Shown: positions 7,839 through 16,818 of the stretch, one piece after another | How positions within the stretch are numbered: the stretch's first letter is position 1 | Layout of the letters: each line of letters begins with the position of its first letter | Source: 40CM-4-68-19 sp036513415 | GTDB taxonomy: Bacteria > Myxococcota > Myxococcia > Myxococcales > 40CM-4-68-19 | Length of the DNA stretch: 64,000 nucleotides | NCBI GenBank assembly: GCA_036513415.1 | Contig: DATBZA010000032.1 | Span: forward strand, 1 to 64,000 | Direction: 5' to 3' | The notes under the pieces: model-generated | What the model was told of the DNA's origin: nothing | The model's database searches: none | The model's input: only the letters and a program-made list of their open reading frames with translations | Position numbers and translations under genes: made by a program

Positions 7839-8600
7839 CTACGATTTGAGGAAGCCCAGCGGTCCTTCCCAGAGCACGCGCCGGCGGAGACCCGCGGTCA
7901 GGCCCGCCGCCTTCAGGGCTTCATCGGCTTTCGGCAGCGCGAGCAGGTCCGTGGCGCCCTCGCCGATGTCGCTGGTCAGCACGATCCGCTCGGCGCCATG
8001 GCGCGAGATCAACCCGGCCGCGGCCTCGGCTTCGAAGAGCCCCGGCTGCAGGGTCAGCCCGCACCAGCAGCCCATTCCCCGGGCGAGCGCAAACGTCTCC
8101 GGGCTGACGTGATCCACCAGCACGCGCGAGGGATCGAGCGGGGAGCCCTTGAGCAAGGCGAGCATGCGCCGCGTGCGCGCGGGCTTTTCCCGGTCGGGCG
8201 TGTGGACGATCGCGGGCCTGCGCAGCTGTGCGGCCAGCTCCAGTTGCCGGGAGAAGATCTCTTCCTCCCGCTCTCCACCCTGGTCGAGGCCGAGCTCGCC
8301 CAACGCCACGACGTGCGGATCGTCGAAGTAATGCGGCAGCCGCTGCAGAAGATCGTCGACGCCGTGCCAGGGAAGGCGCGCAGGATGAACCGCGAGAGCC
8401 ACCATGGGCCGGATACCGGCCTGCTCGAGGCGCTGCGCCTGCACCCCGACCAGCTCGTCCCAGTGCCGCCGCAGGGCAGCAGCGCTTCCCGCACCGGCGT
8501 CTCGCGCGCAGGTGACCGCCGCCTTGACGCCGAAATATGCGAGGGTAGCGAGATCCGGATCAGGGATCCCATCGGCATGAAGATGGAGATCGACGAACAT
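7839..8600 (-). CDS. TatD-like metal-dependent hydrolase
   Basis: This 253-residue TIM-barrel hydrolase starts with MFVDLHLHADG, the metal-binding HxH strand of the TatD/amidohydrolase fold. Other metal-site strands are ALGELGLD (Glu), PAIVHTPDREK (His), VLVDHVS (His) and VLTSDIGEG (Asp). Spacing differs from canonical TatD DNases, so nuclease activity is not assured. The ATG at 8600 opens straight into the first beta-strand; ATG at 8624 would add eight residues. It is divergent from glmU. Confidence 0.75.
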   Translation of the reverse strand: MFVDLHLHADGIPDPDLATLAYFGVKAAVTCARDAGAGSAAALRRHWDELVGVQAQRLEQAGIRPMVALAVHPARLPWHGVDDLLQRLPHYFDDPHVVALGELGLDQGGEREEEIFSRQLELAAQLRRPAIVHTPDREKPARTRRMLALLKGSPLDPSRVLVDHVSPETFALARGMGCWCGLTLQPGLFEAEAAAGLISRHGAERIVLTSDIGEGATDLLALPKADEALKAAGLTAGLRRRVLWEGPLGFLKS

Positions 8601-8685
8601 TGCCGCGACGGTAACATGTGCCATGGACTTGGCAGGAGGTGTTCGACTGCCTACCAAACCGGGACACCTGCGCAAGGGGAGGGCC

Positions 8686-10092
8686 TTGTCGAGCGCTGGA
8701 CAGAAGATTGCCGCCGTCGTGCTCGCCGCGGGCAAGGGCACGCGGATGAAGTCGGACAAGGCCAAGGTGCTGCATGAGGCCTGCGGCCGCCCCCTGGCGT
8801 TCTTTCCCATCCGGACGGCGCTGGCCCTGGATGCTTCGCCCGTCGTGGTCGTGGTGGGCCACCAGGCCGCCGCCGTCGAGCAAGAGCTGTCGCGGCAGTT
8901 CTCCGGCGCTCCCATCCGCTTCGCCCTGCAGTCCGAGCAGCTCGGGACGGGACATGCGGTGCTGTGCGCGGAGGAGGCGCTCCGGGGCTTCGAAGGGAGC
9001 GTCCTGATCCTCGCCGCCGACGTTCCGTTGATCCGGCCCGGAACGTTGCAGAAGCTGGTGGCTGCCAGGCAGGGCGCGGACGTGGCGTTGATCAGCTTCC
9101 GGGCAGGGGATCCGAAGGGCTATGGGCGCATCGTACGGCGGTCCGACGGAACGGTGGCCCGGGTGGTGGAAGAAAAGGACGCCTCGGCCGAGGAGCGGAA
9201 GATCGCCGAGGTGAATGCCAGCATCTACCTGGCGGACGCGCGGTTCCTGTTCACGGCGCTGCGCAGCGTGGGCCGCAGCAACGCGCAGGGCGAGTACTAT
9301 CTGACCGACATCGTCGCCAGGGGCCGCGCGGTCGCGGTCGAGGCGGAGGAGACTGAAGTGTCCGGCATCAACGATCGCGCGCAGCTCGCCAGGAGCGCGG
9401 CGCAGCTTCGCGAGCGGCGCAATGCGCAACTGATGAAGGACGGCGTGACGCTGGTCGATCCGTCGGTCACCTACGTCGACGAAGGGATCGAAGTCGGCGC
9501 AGACAGCGTGCTCGAGCCGATGGTCTCGCTGCGGGGGAAGACGCGGGTCGGGCGGCGGGTCCAGATCGGCCAGGGATGTGTGATTGTCGACAGCGTGATC
9601 GCCGACGGCGCCACGATCCTGCCCTACTGCCACCTGAACGGCGCAACCATCGGGCCAGACGCAAGTGTAGGCCCGTTTGCGCGGCTCCGGCCCGGTGCAC
9701 AGCTTGCCGAGCAGGCGCGCGTGGGAAACTTCGTGGAGCTGAAGAAGACCGTGCTCGGCAAGGGCAGCAAGGCCAGCCACTTGACGTACCTGGGGGACGC
9801 GGTGATCGGGGAGGGGTGCAACATCGGCGCCGGCACCATCACCTGCAACTACGACGGCAAGAGCAAGCACGTCACCACCATCGAAGACGGCGTGTTCGTC
9901 GGCAGCGACACGCAGCTGGTCGCGCCGGTGACCGTGCACAAGGGGGCGTACGTGGGCTCCGGCACGACCGTGCGGGAGGACGTTCCGGCGGGTGCGCTGG
10001 CGGTCAGCGCCGGCAAGCAGCGCAATATCGAGGGCTGGGTCGAAAAGAAGGCGCCGCGGAAGGCGCCGAAGAAGGATTCGGGAGAGCCATAA
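8686..10092 (+). CDS. glmU: Bifunctional UDP-GlcNAc pyrophosphorylase / GlcN-1-P acetyltransferase
   Basis: GlmU makes UDP-GlcNAc for peptidoglycan and lipopolysaccharide. The N-terminal nucleotidyltransferase carries AAVVLAAGKGTRMKS and the NTP-site motif EQLGTGHA. The C-terminal half is a left-handed beta-helix of hexapeptide repeats with the acetyltransferase segments RPGAQLAEQARVGNFVELK and GCNIGAGTITCNYDGKSKH. The TTG at 8686 is preferred: AAGGGGAGGG precedes it and the product (468 aa) matches family length; ATG at 8623 would add 21 residues and overlap the divergent TatD-like gene. glmS follows 2 bp later, giving one operon for consecutive steps. Confidence 0.95.
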   Translation: MSSAGQKIAAVVLAAGKGTRMKSDKAKVLHEACGRPLAFFPIRTALALDASPVVVVVGHQAAAVEQELSRQFSGAPIRFALQSEQLGTGHAVLCAEEALRGFEGSVLILAADVPLIRPGTLQKLVAARQGADVALISFRAGDPKGYGRIVRRSDGTVARVVEEKDASAEERKIAEVNASIYLADARFLFTALRSVGRSNAQGEYYLTDIVARGRAVAVEAEETEVSGINDRAQLARSAAQLRERRNAQLMKDGVTLVDPSVTYVDEGIEVGADSVLEPMVSLRGKTRVGRRVQIGQGCVIVDSVIADGATILPYCHLNGATIGPDASVGPFARLRPGAQLAEQARVGNFVELKKTVLGKGSKASHLTYLGDAVIGEGCNIGAGTITCNYDGKSKHVTTIEDGVFVGSDTQLVAPVTVHKGAYVGSGTTVREDVPAGALAVSAGKQRNIEGWVEKKAPRKAPKKDSGEP

Positions 10093-10094
10093 GC

Positions 10095-11942
10095 ATGTGC
10101 GGCATCGTGGGATACGTGGGCGACGAGGAATGCGCGGGGCTGCTGGTCGCCGGCCTGCGCAAGCTGGAGTATCGCGGGTACGATTCGGCCGGCGTCGCGG
10201 TGCTCGGCGACAAGGGCCTGTCGGTGGTGCGGGCCAAGGGGAAGCTCGCCAATCTCGAGAAGCTGCTCGGCGTCTCGATGCCCAAGGGCGCCACCGGAAT
10301 CGGCCACACCCGCTGGGCCACGCACGGCAAGCCCTCCGACGAGAACGCGCATCCTCACAAGTACGGGGGCGTGGCGGTGGTCCACAACGGCATCATCGAG
10401 AACCACCTCGAGCTCAAGGAGGCCCTCGCCAAGGCCGGGCACAAGTTCAGCTCGGAGACCGACACCGAGATCTTCGCGCACCTGATCCAGCTGGAGATCG
10501 AGAAGGGGCTGCGGCTGCCCGACGCGGTGCGCGCGGCGCTCCGGAACGTGAAGGGAACGTACGCGCTGGCGGTGGTCTCGGAGAAGTTCCCCGACATGCT
10601 GGTGGTCTCGAAGAACGCGAGCCCGCTGGTGGTGGGGCTTGGGGAGCACTGCAACTTCGTCGCCTCCGACGTGCCCGCGATCCTCGCGCACACCCGCGAC
10701 GTCATCTACCTCGAGGAAGGGGACTTCGCGGTCATCACCAAGCAGGGGGTGGAGCTGACCGACAACGCCGGGCACAAGCTCGCGCGCGGCGTGAAGCGGA
10801 TCGACTGGACGCCCACCATGGCCGAGAAGAACGGCCACAAGCACTTCATGCACAAGGAGATCCACGAGCAGGCGCGCGCGCTCACCGATACCATCCGCGG
10901 CCGCGCCAGCGTGGAGGAGGGCGACGTCTACCTCGACGGCTGCCGCCTGGACGCGAAGGCGGTGGCGAAGCTCACCAAGGTCTCCATCGTCGCCTGCGGG
11001 ACGAGCTGGCACGCCTCGCTCACCGGCAAGCTGATGATCGAGACGCTGGCGAGGCTCCCGGTCGAGGTGGACCTGGCGAGCGAGTTCCGCTACCGCCAGC
11101 CGTTGGTCGACCGCGACACCCTCTGCATCGCGGTCTCGCAGTCCGGCGAGACGGCGGACACCCTGGGCAGCTTCCGCGAGGCCAAGGCGCGCGGCGCCCG
11201 CGGTCTCGCCATCTGCAACGTGGTCGGCAGCGCCATCGCGCGCGAGGCGGAAGACGTCCTCTACACGCACGCCGGCCCGGAGATCGGCGTCGCCTCCACC
11301 AAGGCGTTCACCACCCAGCTGGCCGCGTTCTTCCTGCTGGCGGTCCGGTTGGGGCGGCTCCGCGGCACGCTCTCGGCGCAGGAGGCGCAGAAGCACTTGC
11401 AGGCGCTCAACGAGGTCCCGATGCTGGTGGAGCGCGTCCTCAAGTACGAGGAGGCGATCCGGCAGGCCGCCTACAAGTTCAGCCAGGCGCGCGATCTCCT
11501 CTTCCTCGGGCGCGGCCCGCAGTATCCGGTGGCGCTCGAGGGAGCGCTCAAGCTCAAGGAGATCTCCTACATCCACGCCGAGGGCTACGCGGCGGGCGAG
11601 ATGAAGCACGGCCCGATCGCGCTCATCGACGAGAACATGCCGGTGATGGTGCTCGCGCCGCGCGACTCTTCGACCGAGGCAGGCGTGAACTACGAGAAGA
11701 TCCTCGGCAACATCCAGGAAGTCCGCGCCCGCGGCGGCCGCGTCATCGCCATCCACTCGGAGGGCGACACCAAGGTCCCCACCCTGGCGGAAGCGGCCAT
11801 CCCCTGCCCGCAGACCAATCCGTTGCTGATGCCGATCATCTCGGTGATCCCGACCCAGCTGTTCAGCTATCACGTGGCGGACCACCGCGGCACCGACGTC
11901 GATCAGCCTCGAAACCTGGCCAAGTCCGTAACGGTCGAATAA
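10095..11942 (+). CDS. glmS: Glutamine-fructose-6-phosphate aminotransferase
   Basis: GlmS makes glucosamine-6-phosphate from fructose-6-phosphate and glutamine, the committed step toward UDP-GlcNAc. It begins MCGIVGYVG, with catalytic Cys2 of the N-terminal glutaminase, followed by YRGYDSAG and THGKPSDENAHPH. Two SIS sugar-isomerase domains follow, with SQSGETADTLG and the C-terminal DQPRNLAKSVTVE typical of the family. The length of 615 residues is normal. No ribozyme or riboswitch could be placed upstream, where glmU abuts. A GxxExxY-carrying inverted-repeat element starts 2 bp after the stop. Confidence 0.97.
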   Translation: MCGIVGYVGDEECAGLLVAGLRKLEYRGYDSAGVAVLGDKGLSVVRAKGKLANLEKLLGVSMPKGATGIGHTRWATHGKPSDENAHPHKYGGVAVVHNGIIENHLELKEALAKAGHKFSSETDTEIFAHLIQLEIEKGLRLPDAVRAALRNVKGTYALAVVSEKFPDMLVVSKNASPLVVGLGEHCNFVASDVPAILAHTRDVIYLEEGDFAVITKQGVELTDNAGHKLARGVKRIDWTPTMAEKNGHKHFMHKEIHEQARALTDTIRGRASVEEGDVYLDGCRLDAKAVAKLTKVSIVACGTSWHASLTGKLMIETLARLPVEVDLASEFRYRQPLVDRDTLCIAVSQSGETADTLGSFREAKARGARGLAICNVVGSAIAREAEDVLYTHAGPEIGVASTKAFTTQLAAFFLLAVRLGRLRGTLSAQEAQKHLQALNEVPMLVERVLKYEEAIRQAAYKFSQARDLLFLGRGPQYPVALEGALKLKEISYIHAEGYAAGEMKHGPIALIDENMPVMVLAPRDSSTEAGVNYEKILGNIQEVRARGGRVIAIHSEGDTKVPTLAEAAIPCPQTNPLLMPIISVIPTQLFSYHVADHRGTDVDQPRNLAKSVTVE

Positions 11943-11944
11943 CG

Positions 11945-12400
11945 CTTCAGATCAACCGCAGAGCGCGCTGAGCGCGCAGAGGTTTCATTTTGGGAGGGTA
12001 TTCGCGACCCTGCGTATGCCCTCCTTCAATTGCGGGACGTTGAAATTGATCAGCAGCCCGAGCTGATGGCCGGACAACTTCAGATAAGAAAGCATCTGAG
12101 AGAGGTGAACCCGATCCAACCGCTCGACAGCCTTGAGCTCGAGGATCAAGGAGCGTTCGACCACCAGATCGAGTCGGTAACCCACGTCGAGCCGCTGCCC
12201 TTTGTACACGATCGGCAGGACCTTCTGTCGCTCCACGAGGAGTCCTGCGTTCACGAGTTCCTGAGTCAGACAGGCCTCGTAAGCGGATTCGAGCATTCCC
12301 GGCCCGAGGTGGCGATGCACCTCGATCGCGGCGCCGATCACTTGCCGCGTCAAACCAAAAAACCTCTGCGCGCTCTGAGCGCTCTGCGGTTGATCTGAAG
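11945..12400. mobile_element. Inverted-repeat element M1 carrying a GxxExxY gene
   Basis: A 456-bp unit with 40-bp imperfect inverted ends (11945-11984 and 12361-12400; 37 of 40 positions agree by eye). Both ends begin CTTCAGATCAACCGCAGAG and contain roughly 9-bp tandem units of the type GAGCGCGCA. The interior is occupied by the GxxExxY gene on the minus strand. The left end lies 2 bp after the glmS stop. Ends of the same kind close the shorter elements at 33672, 58637 and 60845. No target-site duplication or transposase was found. Confidence 0.7.
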
Positions 12401-12410
12401 CCTGTACCAT
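11985..12410 (-). CDS. GxxExxY family protein
   Basis: The 141-residue product contains the family signature GMLESAYE (G-x-x-E-x-x-Y) near residue 40, and a later segment LDLVVERSLILELKAVERL with D/E and ExK residues like a PD-(D/E)XK nuclease core. The family has no agreed function; it is known from small mobile-looking inserts. The ATG at 12410 gives MVQASDQPQSAQSAQRFFG, so the N-terminus is translated from the right inverted repeat itself; the conserved part begins at LTRQVIGAAIEVHRHLGPG. Either the repeat supplies the start or the native N-terminus was replaced. It is isolated between glmS and the UDP-glucose dehydrogenase gene and read against both. Confidence 0.85.
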   Translation of the reverse strand: MVQASDQPQSAQSAQRFFGLTRQVIGAAIEVHRHLGPGMLESAYEACLTQELVNAGLLVERQKVLPIVYKGQRLDVGYRLDLVVERSLILELKAVERLDRVHLSQMLSYLKLSGHQLGLLINFNVPQLKEGIRRVANTLPK

Positions 12411-12489
12411 TCTGGTACCCCCTCGGTCTCTCGCGGGACTTCGCTGCAAGAACTCGACCGGGAGTTGGCGGGCGCGGTAGAAGCGGGCA

Positions 12490-13791
12490 ATGCGGATTGC
12501 GGTCGTAGGGACCGGGTACGTCGGGCTGGTGGCCGGCGTGTGCTTCGCGGATTCGGGGCACACGGTTGCGTGCGTCGACATCGACGAAGCGAAGATCAAA
12601 GCGCTGAGCCAGGGCCGGAGCCCGATCTATGAGCCGGGCCTGGAGGAGCTGCTGGAGAAGAACCTCGCGGCCGAGCGGATCGCCTTCACCACCGAGCTGA
12701 AAGAGGCGGTCCGCGGCAGCGACGTGGTCTTCATCGCGGTGGGCACTCCCGAGCGCGACGACGGCAGCGCCGACCTGCGCGCGGCGATGTCGGTCGCTCA
12801 CCAGATCGCGGAGGCCGCGGAGCGCTACACGGTGGTGGTCAACAAGAGCACCGTTCCGGTGGGCACCGCGGCCCGCATGCAGGCGGAGATCGCTGCGCGG
12901 GCCAAGGTGGAGGTCGACGTCGTCTCCAACCCCGAGTTCCTCAAAGAGGGCGCCGCGATCGACGACTTCCTCCGCCCCGACCGCATCGTGATCGGATCGC
13001 CGAGCGAGCGCGCCCGGAGCATCATGGCGGAGTTGTACGCGCCGTTCGTTCGCACCGAAGGCCCCATCTACTTCATGGACCCGCGCTCGGCGGAGCTGAC
13101 CAAGTACGCCGCGAACGCGATGCTGGCGAGCCGGATCTCCTTCATGAACGACGTGGCGATGCTCTGCGAGCGGGTGGGGGCGGACGTGGACTCCGTGCGC
13201 AGGGCGATGGGGGCGGACGAACGGATCGGCCAGAAGTTCCTCTTCCCGGGCTGCGGGTACGGCGGGAGCTGCTTCCCCAAGGACGTGAAGGCGCTGATCG
13301 CCACCGCCCGCAACCACGGGCTGGACTTCACGCTGCTCTCCGCCGTCGACGCCGTGAACGATCGGCAGAAGCGCCTGCTGGCCCAGAAAGCCAGGGCGCA
13401 CTTCGGCAGCCTGCGCGGCAGGAAGTTCGGAGTGTGGGGACTCGCCTTCAAGCCCAAGACGGACGACCTGCGGCATGCGCCGGCGCTCGCGCTCATCGAC
13501 GAGCTGCTGGCGGACGGCGCCACGGTCAGGGCGCACGATCCCGTGGCGGCGGACAACGCGCGGCGGATCTTCGACGACCGCGTGCAGTTCGTCCCGAACC
13601 CCTACCTGGCGGCGGACGGCGCGGACGGGCTCTTCCTCGTCACCGAGTGGAACGAGTTCCGTCAGCCCGACTTCGCCCGCGTCAAGGCGGCGATGAAGCA
13701 GCCGATCCTCTTCGACGGCCGCAACATCTGGAACCCGAAGCGGCTGCGCGAGATCGGCTTCACCTACTATGGAGTGGGCCGCGCCTCGTAG
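12490..13791 (+). CDS. UDP-glucose/UDP-sugar 6-dehydrogenase
   Basis: This NAD-dependent enzyme oxidises the C6 hydroxyl of UDP-glucose (or a related UDP-sugar) to a uronic acid for surface polysaccharide synthesis. It has 433 residues, with the N-terminal Rossmann motif VVGTGYVGLV, the substrate/hinge segment ELTKYAANAMLASRISFMN and the catalytic cysteine in GCGYGGSCFPKD. The C-terminal UDP-binding domain includes LAFKPKTDDLRHAP. ATG at 12490 opens directly into the Rossmann strand. Its end overlaps the convergent esterase gene by 25 bp. The epimerase at 14809 and wecB at 16819 fit a polysaccharide precursor context. UDP-GlcNAc or UDP-ManNAc as substrate cannot be excluded. Confidence 0.92.
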   Translation: MRIAVVGTGYVGLVAGVCFADSGHTVACVDIDEAKIKALSQGRSPIYEPGLEELLEKNLAAERIAFTTELKEAVRGSDVVFIAVGTPERDDGSADLRAAMSVAHQIAEAAERYTVVVNKSTVPVGTAARMQAEIAARAKVEVDVVSNPEFLKEGAAIDDFLRPDRIVIGSPSERARSIMAELYAPFVRTEGPIYFMDPRSAELTKYAANAMLASRISFMNDVAMLCERVGADVDSVRRAMGADERIGQKFLFPGCGYGGSCFPKDVKALIATARNHGLDFTLLSAVDAVNDRQKRLLAQKARAHFGSLRGRKFGVWGLAFKPKTDDLRHAPALALIDELLADGATVRAHDPVAADNARRIFDDRVQFVPNPYLAADGADGLFLVTEWNEFRQPDFARVKAAMKQPILFDGRNIWNPKRLREIGFTYYGVGRAS

Positions 13792-14420
13792 GCGTCGAGA
13801 AATCGCTCGATCCCGCGCCAGAGCCCGGGCAGGTCCCCGGTCAGCTCGTGTCCTTCCTCCAGCTCGATCAGGCCCGCGCGTCCCTCCATGCGCCGGACGA
13901 ACTCGCGGGCCAGCGCCGGATCGACCACCTCGTCCAAGGTCCCTTGGATCACCAGGGTCGGGCAGCGTGGCAGCGGGAAGCCCGGGTAGCGCTGCGCGTC
14001 CTCGAGGAACCGGTAGGAGAGCTCCTCCTTGCGGCCGCGCGCGTAATGATCGAACGCGTGGCGCCCGGTGGTGCGCCATTGCCGGAGCTCCGCCGGGTCC
14101 ATCCGCGCAGACCAGCGAGGACCGAGCTCGAACGCGGGGGCGAGCAGCACCAGCGCCCGTGCCCGATCGGGATGCAGGGCTGCCCAGGTGGCGGCGGTGA
14201 AGCTGCCCAGCGAAGATCCGAAGAGCACGATCCCGTCGTCGCCGCCCGTGAGCGCATCCAGGCGCTGCAGCATCCGGGTGACGGTGAGGTCGAAGAACGC
14301 CGGCTCGTTCAGGTCGGGGATCTCGAGCTCGATGCCCCGTTCCCGCAGGCGCTGCTTGACGAACTGGCCCTTGCTGGAGGTGGGACCGCTCGCGAAGCCG
14401 TGGAGCCACAGATGGCGCAT
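13767..14420 (-). CDS. YqiA/YcfP-type alpha/beta-hydrolase
   Basis: This 217-residue alpha/beta-hydrolase begins MRHLWLHGFASGPTSSKGQ, the oxyanion-hole His-Gly and substrate loop typical of the YqiA/YcfP esterase group. The nucleophile elbow is LFGSSLGSF (Ser near residue 72), the acid is in IQGTLDEVVDP and the His in EEGHELTG. It is probably a cytoplasmic esterase with unknown substrate. The convergent overlap with the dehydrogenase gene covers its last eight codons. Confidence 0.85.
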   Translation of the reverse strand: MRHLWLHGFASGPTSSKGQFVKQRLRERGIELEIPDLNEPAFFDLTVTRMLQRLDALTGGDDGIVLFGSSLGSFTAATWAALHPDRARALVLLAPAFELGPRWSARMDPAELRQWRTTGRHAFDHYARGRKEELSYRFLEDAQRYPGFPLPRCPTLVIQGTLDEVVDPALAREFVRRMEGRAGLIELEEGHELTGDLPGLWRGIERFLDAYEARPTP

Positions 14421-14471
14421 GCCGCTCTTTTATCCCGTCGGAGAGGCGGCTGTGCTAGATCGCGCACCTCC

Positions 14472-14792
14472 ATGAGGTGCCTCAAACCCTTGCTCCTGCT
14501 CGCCTGCGTGCTCACTGTCTCGCTGGCCGCCGGCTGCGGGAACGCCTGCCTCCAGCTGGCCGACCAGATCTGTAGCTGTCAGCCGGACGACACGTCGAGG
14601 GCGAATTGTCAGCAGCGGGCACGGGACCAGGCGTCGATCTTTCCGGTGCGGACCCAGGACGAGCAGGTCTGCCAGAAGGCGCTGGATTCGCACATCTGCG
14701 ACTGCCAGCACCTGCTCACGCCGGAGGGACGTCAGGCATGCGGGATCGCCTACACCTTCGCTCCGCTCGACGTCCCCGCGACCTCGAGGTAG
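14472..14792 (+). CDS. Small cysteine-rich lipoprotein
   Basis: The 106-residue product has the signal MRCLKPLLLLACVLTVSLAA ending in lipobox LAAGC, so it is a predicted lipoprotein. The mature part has many cysteines (CGNACLQLADQICSCQ, CQQRA, VCQKALDSHICDCQHLL), which suggests disulfides in the periplasm or at the surface. I recognise no family; small Cys-rich lipoproteins of this type are common in myxobacteria. The epimerase gene starts 16 bp downstream on the same strand. ATG 14472 is the only start that gives a complete signal peptide. Confidence 0.75.
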   Translation: MRCLKPLLLLACVLTVSLAAGCGNACLQLADQICSCQPDDTSRANCQQRARDQASIFPVRTQDEQVCQKALDSHICDCQHLLTPEGRQACGIAYTFAPLDVPATSR

Positions 14793-14808
14793 CAACGGGG
14801 GAGGGTCC

Positions 14809-15771
14809 ATGGCGAAGATCTGCGTGACTGGCGCGGCAGGGTTCATCGGCGGACATCTGGCCGAGAAACTCCTGCGCGAGGGGCACGAGGTGGCGGGGCT
14901 CGACGACTTCTCCAGCGGCAAGCGGGAGAACGCGGCGCTGCTGGCATTACACCCGAACTTCACGCTGGTCGAGGGTTCGATCGCCGACCCCGACGCAGCG
15001 CTCCGGGCCGTCGCAGGCGCGACCTGGGTGTTCCACCTGGCCGCGATTCCGTCGGTTCCGCTCTCGGTGGCCGAGCCGGAGCGGACCAACGCGGTCAACG
15101 TGGGCGGCACCGTCAATCTCCTGGAGATCGCGCGCAAGGCGGGCGTGCGGCGCGTGGTGCTCGCCTGCTCCTGCGCGGCCTACGGCGACGGGCCCGAGCA
15201 GCCCAAGCACGAGGGCCTGGTGCCCCGGCCGATGAGCCCGTACGCGGCGCAGAAGATCGCCTGCGAGCTGTACGCGCAGACCTATACGCGCGCGTACGGC
15301 CTGCCCTGCGTCGCGCTCCGCTACTTCAACGTCTACGGCCCGCGGCAGGACCCGAAGAGCGACTATGCGGCGGCCATCCCGCGGTTCACCACGCGGCTTC
15401 TCAAGGGGCAGCGGCCCATCGTTTTCGGCGACGGCCTGCAGACGCGCGACTTCGTCCACATCTCGGACGTGGTGCGCGCGAACCTCCTGGCGGCGACGAG
15501 CGACAAGGCCCCGGGCGAGGTCGTCAACGTAGCCAGCGGGGTGAGCTCGTCGCTGATCGACTTGATCGCCGCGCTCAAGCAGGTGATCGGATCTTCCGCC
15601 GCCGGGTTGGAGATCGAGCACCAGGCCCCCCGCGCCGGCGATCTGCGCGAGTCCTCGGCGGACATCTCCAAGGCGCGCGCCGTGCTCGGGTACGAGCCTC
15701 GCGTACAGCTCAAGGAGGGGCTCGCGGGAGTGGTCGAGTTCTTTCGGGGCGTGAACGTCAAAGCGGCCTGA
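14809..15771 (+). CDS. NAD-dependent nucleotide-sugar epimerase
   Basis: This 320-residue extended short-chain dehydrogenase has the NAD motif TGAAGFIGGHL and the catalytic YAAQK (Tyr/Lys near 144-148). Other family segments are HLAAIPSVPLSV, RYFNVYGPRQDP and RDFVHISDVVRA, closest to UDP-glucose/UDP-GlcNAc 4-epimerases of the WbpP/GalE type. The usual Ser-Ser before the active-site loop is CSCAAYGD here, so the proton-relay Ser/Thr position deserves checking. GGGGGAGGG precedes the ATG. Its end overlaps the convergent pseudouridine synthase by 14 bp. Confidence 0.87.
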   Translation: MAKICVTGAAGFIGGHLAEKLLREGHEVAGLDDFSSGKRENAALLALHPNFTLVEGSIADPDAALRAVAGATWVFHLAAIPSVPLSVAEPERTNAVNVGGTVNLLEIARKAGVRRVVLACSCAAYGDGPEQPKHEGLVPRPMSPYAAQKIACELYAQTYTRAYGLPCVALRYFNVYGPRQDPKSDYAAAIPRFTTRLLKGQRPIVFGDGLQTRDFVHISDVVRANLLAATSDKAPGEVVNVASGVSSSLIDLIAALKQVIGSSAAGLEIEHQAPRAGDLRESSADISKARAVLGYEPRVQLKEGLAGVVEFFRGVNVKAA

Positions 15772-16747
15772 GCGTCTCCAGTAGCCCGGCGATGTCGGCG
15801 GGCAGCGGCGACTCGAATCGCAGCAGCTCCCCGCTGACCGGGTGCGGCACCGTCAGCTCGCTCGCGTGCAGCGCCTGCCTCCAGAGTCGCAGCTGCGCGC
15901 GCTCGCGCGCCGTGATCAGGTCGTCGAACATCCCGGCCGGCGCCGGCGAGCCGTCGCTCTCCGCCAGGCGGAGGAAGATCTCCTCGGAGGGACCGTACAG
16001 CTTGTCGCCCACCAGCGGGAACCCGGCTGCCTGCAGATGGGCGCGGATCTGGTGTTGCCGGCCGGTTCGCGGCACGCAGCGGATCAGCGTCACTCCCGCA
16101 TGGCGCCGCACGACCTGGCAGGAAGTGACGGACGGCGCGCCGGCCGGGTCGACGCGCACCTTCACTTTGACGCGGCCGCCTCCGACCACCAGCGGGAGAT
16201 CGACATCGAATCGATCTTCCGGCGGCGAGCCCTCCACCACCGCGAGGTATGCCTTCTCGACTTGCCGGGCGGCGAACGCGGCCTTCAGCCGCCGCGTATG
16301 CACCGGCGTCCGGCCGCAGGCGACCAGGCCGCTGGTCTCGCGGTCGAGCCGGTGGGCCGGATCCGGCTTCTGGCCCGCGGAGTTGCGATGGTGCCGCTCG
16401 AGCGCCCAGGTCAGGGTGCTGACGTGGTAGCGCGCAGTGGGATGCAGCGCGAGGCCAGACGGCTTGTCCACGACCAGCAGCGCTTCGTCCTCGTACACGA
16501 CAGGGAGCTGCGGCGGCTCGCCCGAATCGCCGGGGCTTCTCTTGCGCAGCGCGAATCGCAGGCCGGGCCACACCCTGGTGTGAGGAAGCAGCTCCGGCTC
16601 GGCGTGGACCAGAGACCGGCCGCGCAGCAGGCGCTCCAACCGGTCGGGCGGGAGCGGCCGCCTCAGCTTCTCGGCCACGTACGAGGCCAGCGTCCAGCCG
16701 GCGTAGTTGGGCTCCACCTCGTAATGGACCAGGGAATCGTCCGCCAA
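15758..16747 (-). CDS. RluA-family pseudouridine synthase
   Basis: A 329-residue RNA pseudouridine synthase with the catalytic motif HRLDRETSGLV (Asp near residue 134), preceded by VVDKPSGLALHPT and followed by RTGRQHQIRAHL and FPLVGDKLYG. An S4-like N-terminal region (DRLERLLRGRSLVHAE) is present. It isomerises uridine in rRNA or tRNA; the exact target (RluA, RluC or RluD class) cannot be told from sequence alone. The C-terminal segment after LYG contains an inserted stretch (EIFLRLAESDG...) longer than in small RluA. TTG start with GGAGG upstream. Confidence 0.88.
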   Translation of the reverse strand: MADDSLVHYEVEPNYAGWTLASYVAEKLRRPLPPDRLERLLRGRSLVHAEPELLPHTRVWPGLRFALRKRSPGDSGEPPQLPVVYEDEALLVVDKPSGLALHPTARYHVSTLTWALERHHRNSAGQKPDPAHRLDRETSGLVACGRTPVHTRRLKAAFAARQVEKAYLAVVEGSPPEDRFDVDLPLVVGGGRVKVKVRVDPAGAPSVTSCQVVRRHAGVTLIRCVPRTGRQHQIRAHLQAAGFPLVGDKLYGPSEEIFLRLAESDGSPAPAGMFDDLITARERAQLRLWRQALHASELTVPHPVSGELLRFESPLPADIAGLLETLRPL

Positions 16748-16818
16748 CGCGCCGGCCTCCGTTCTCTCTATAACAGCGCAAGTTGCAGCAGCGGGCTTCC
16801 GTGCGCACGGTTGGCCCT

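Noticed and set aside
9849..11885. A 678-codon open frame antisense to glmS
   Set aside because: High third-position GC keeps antisense frames open. The product is low-complexity His/Arg/Leu-rich with no recognisable domain, and glmS is certain.
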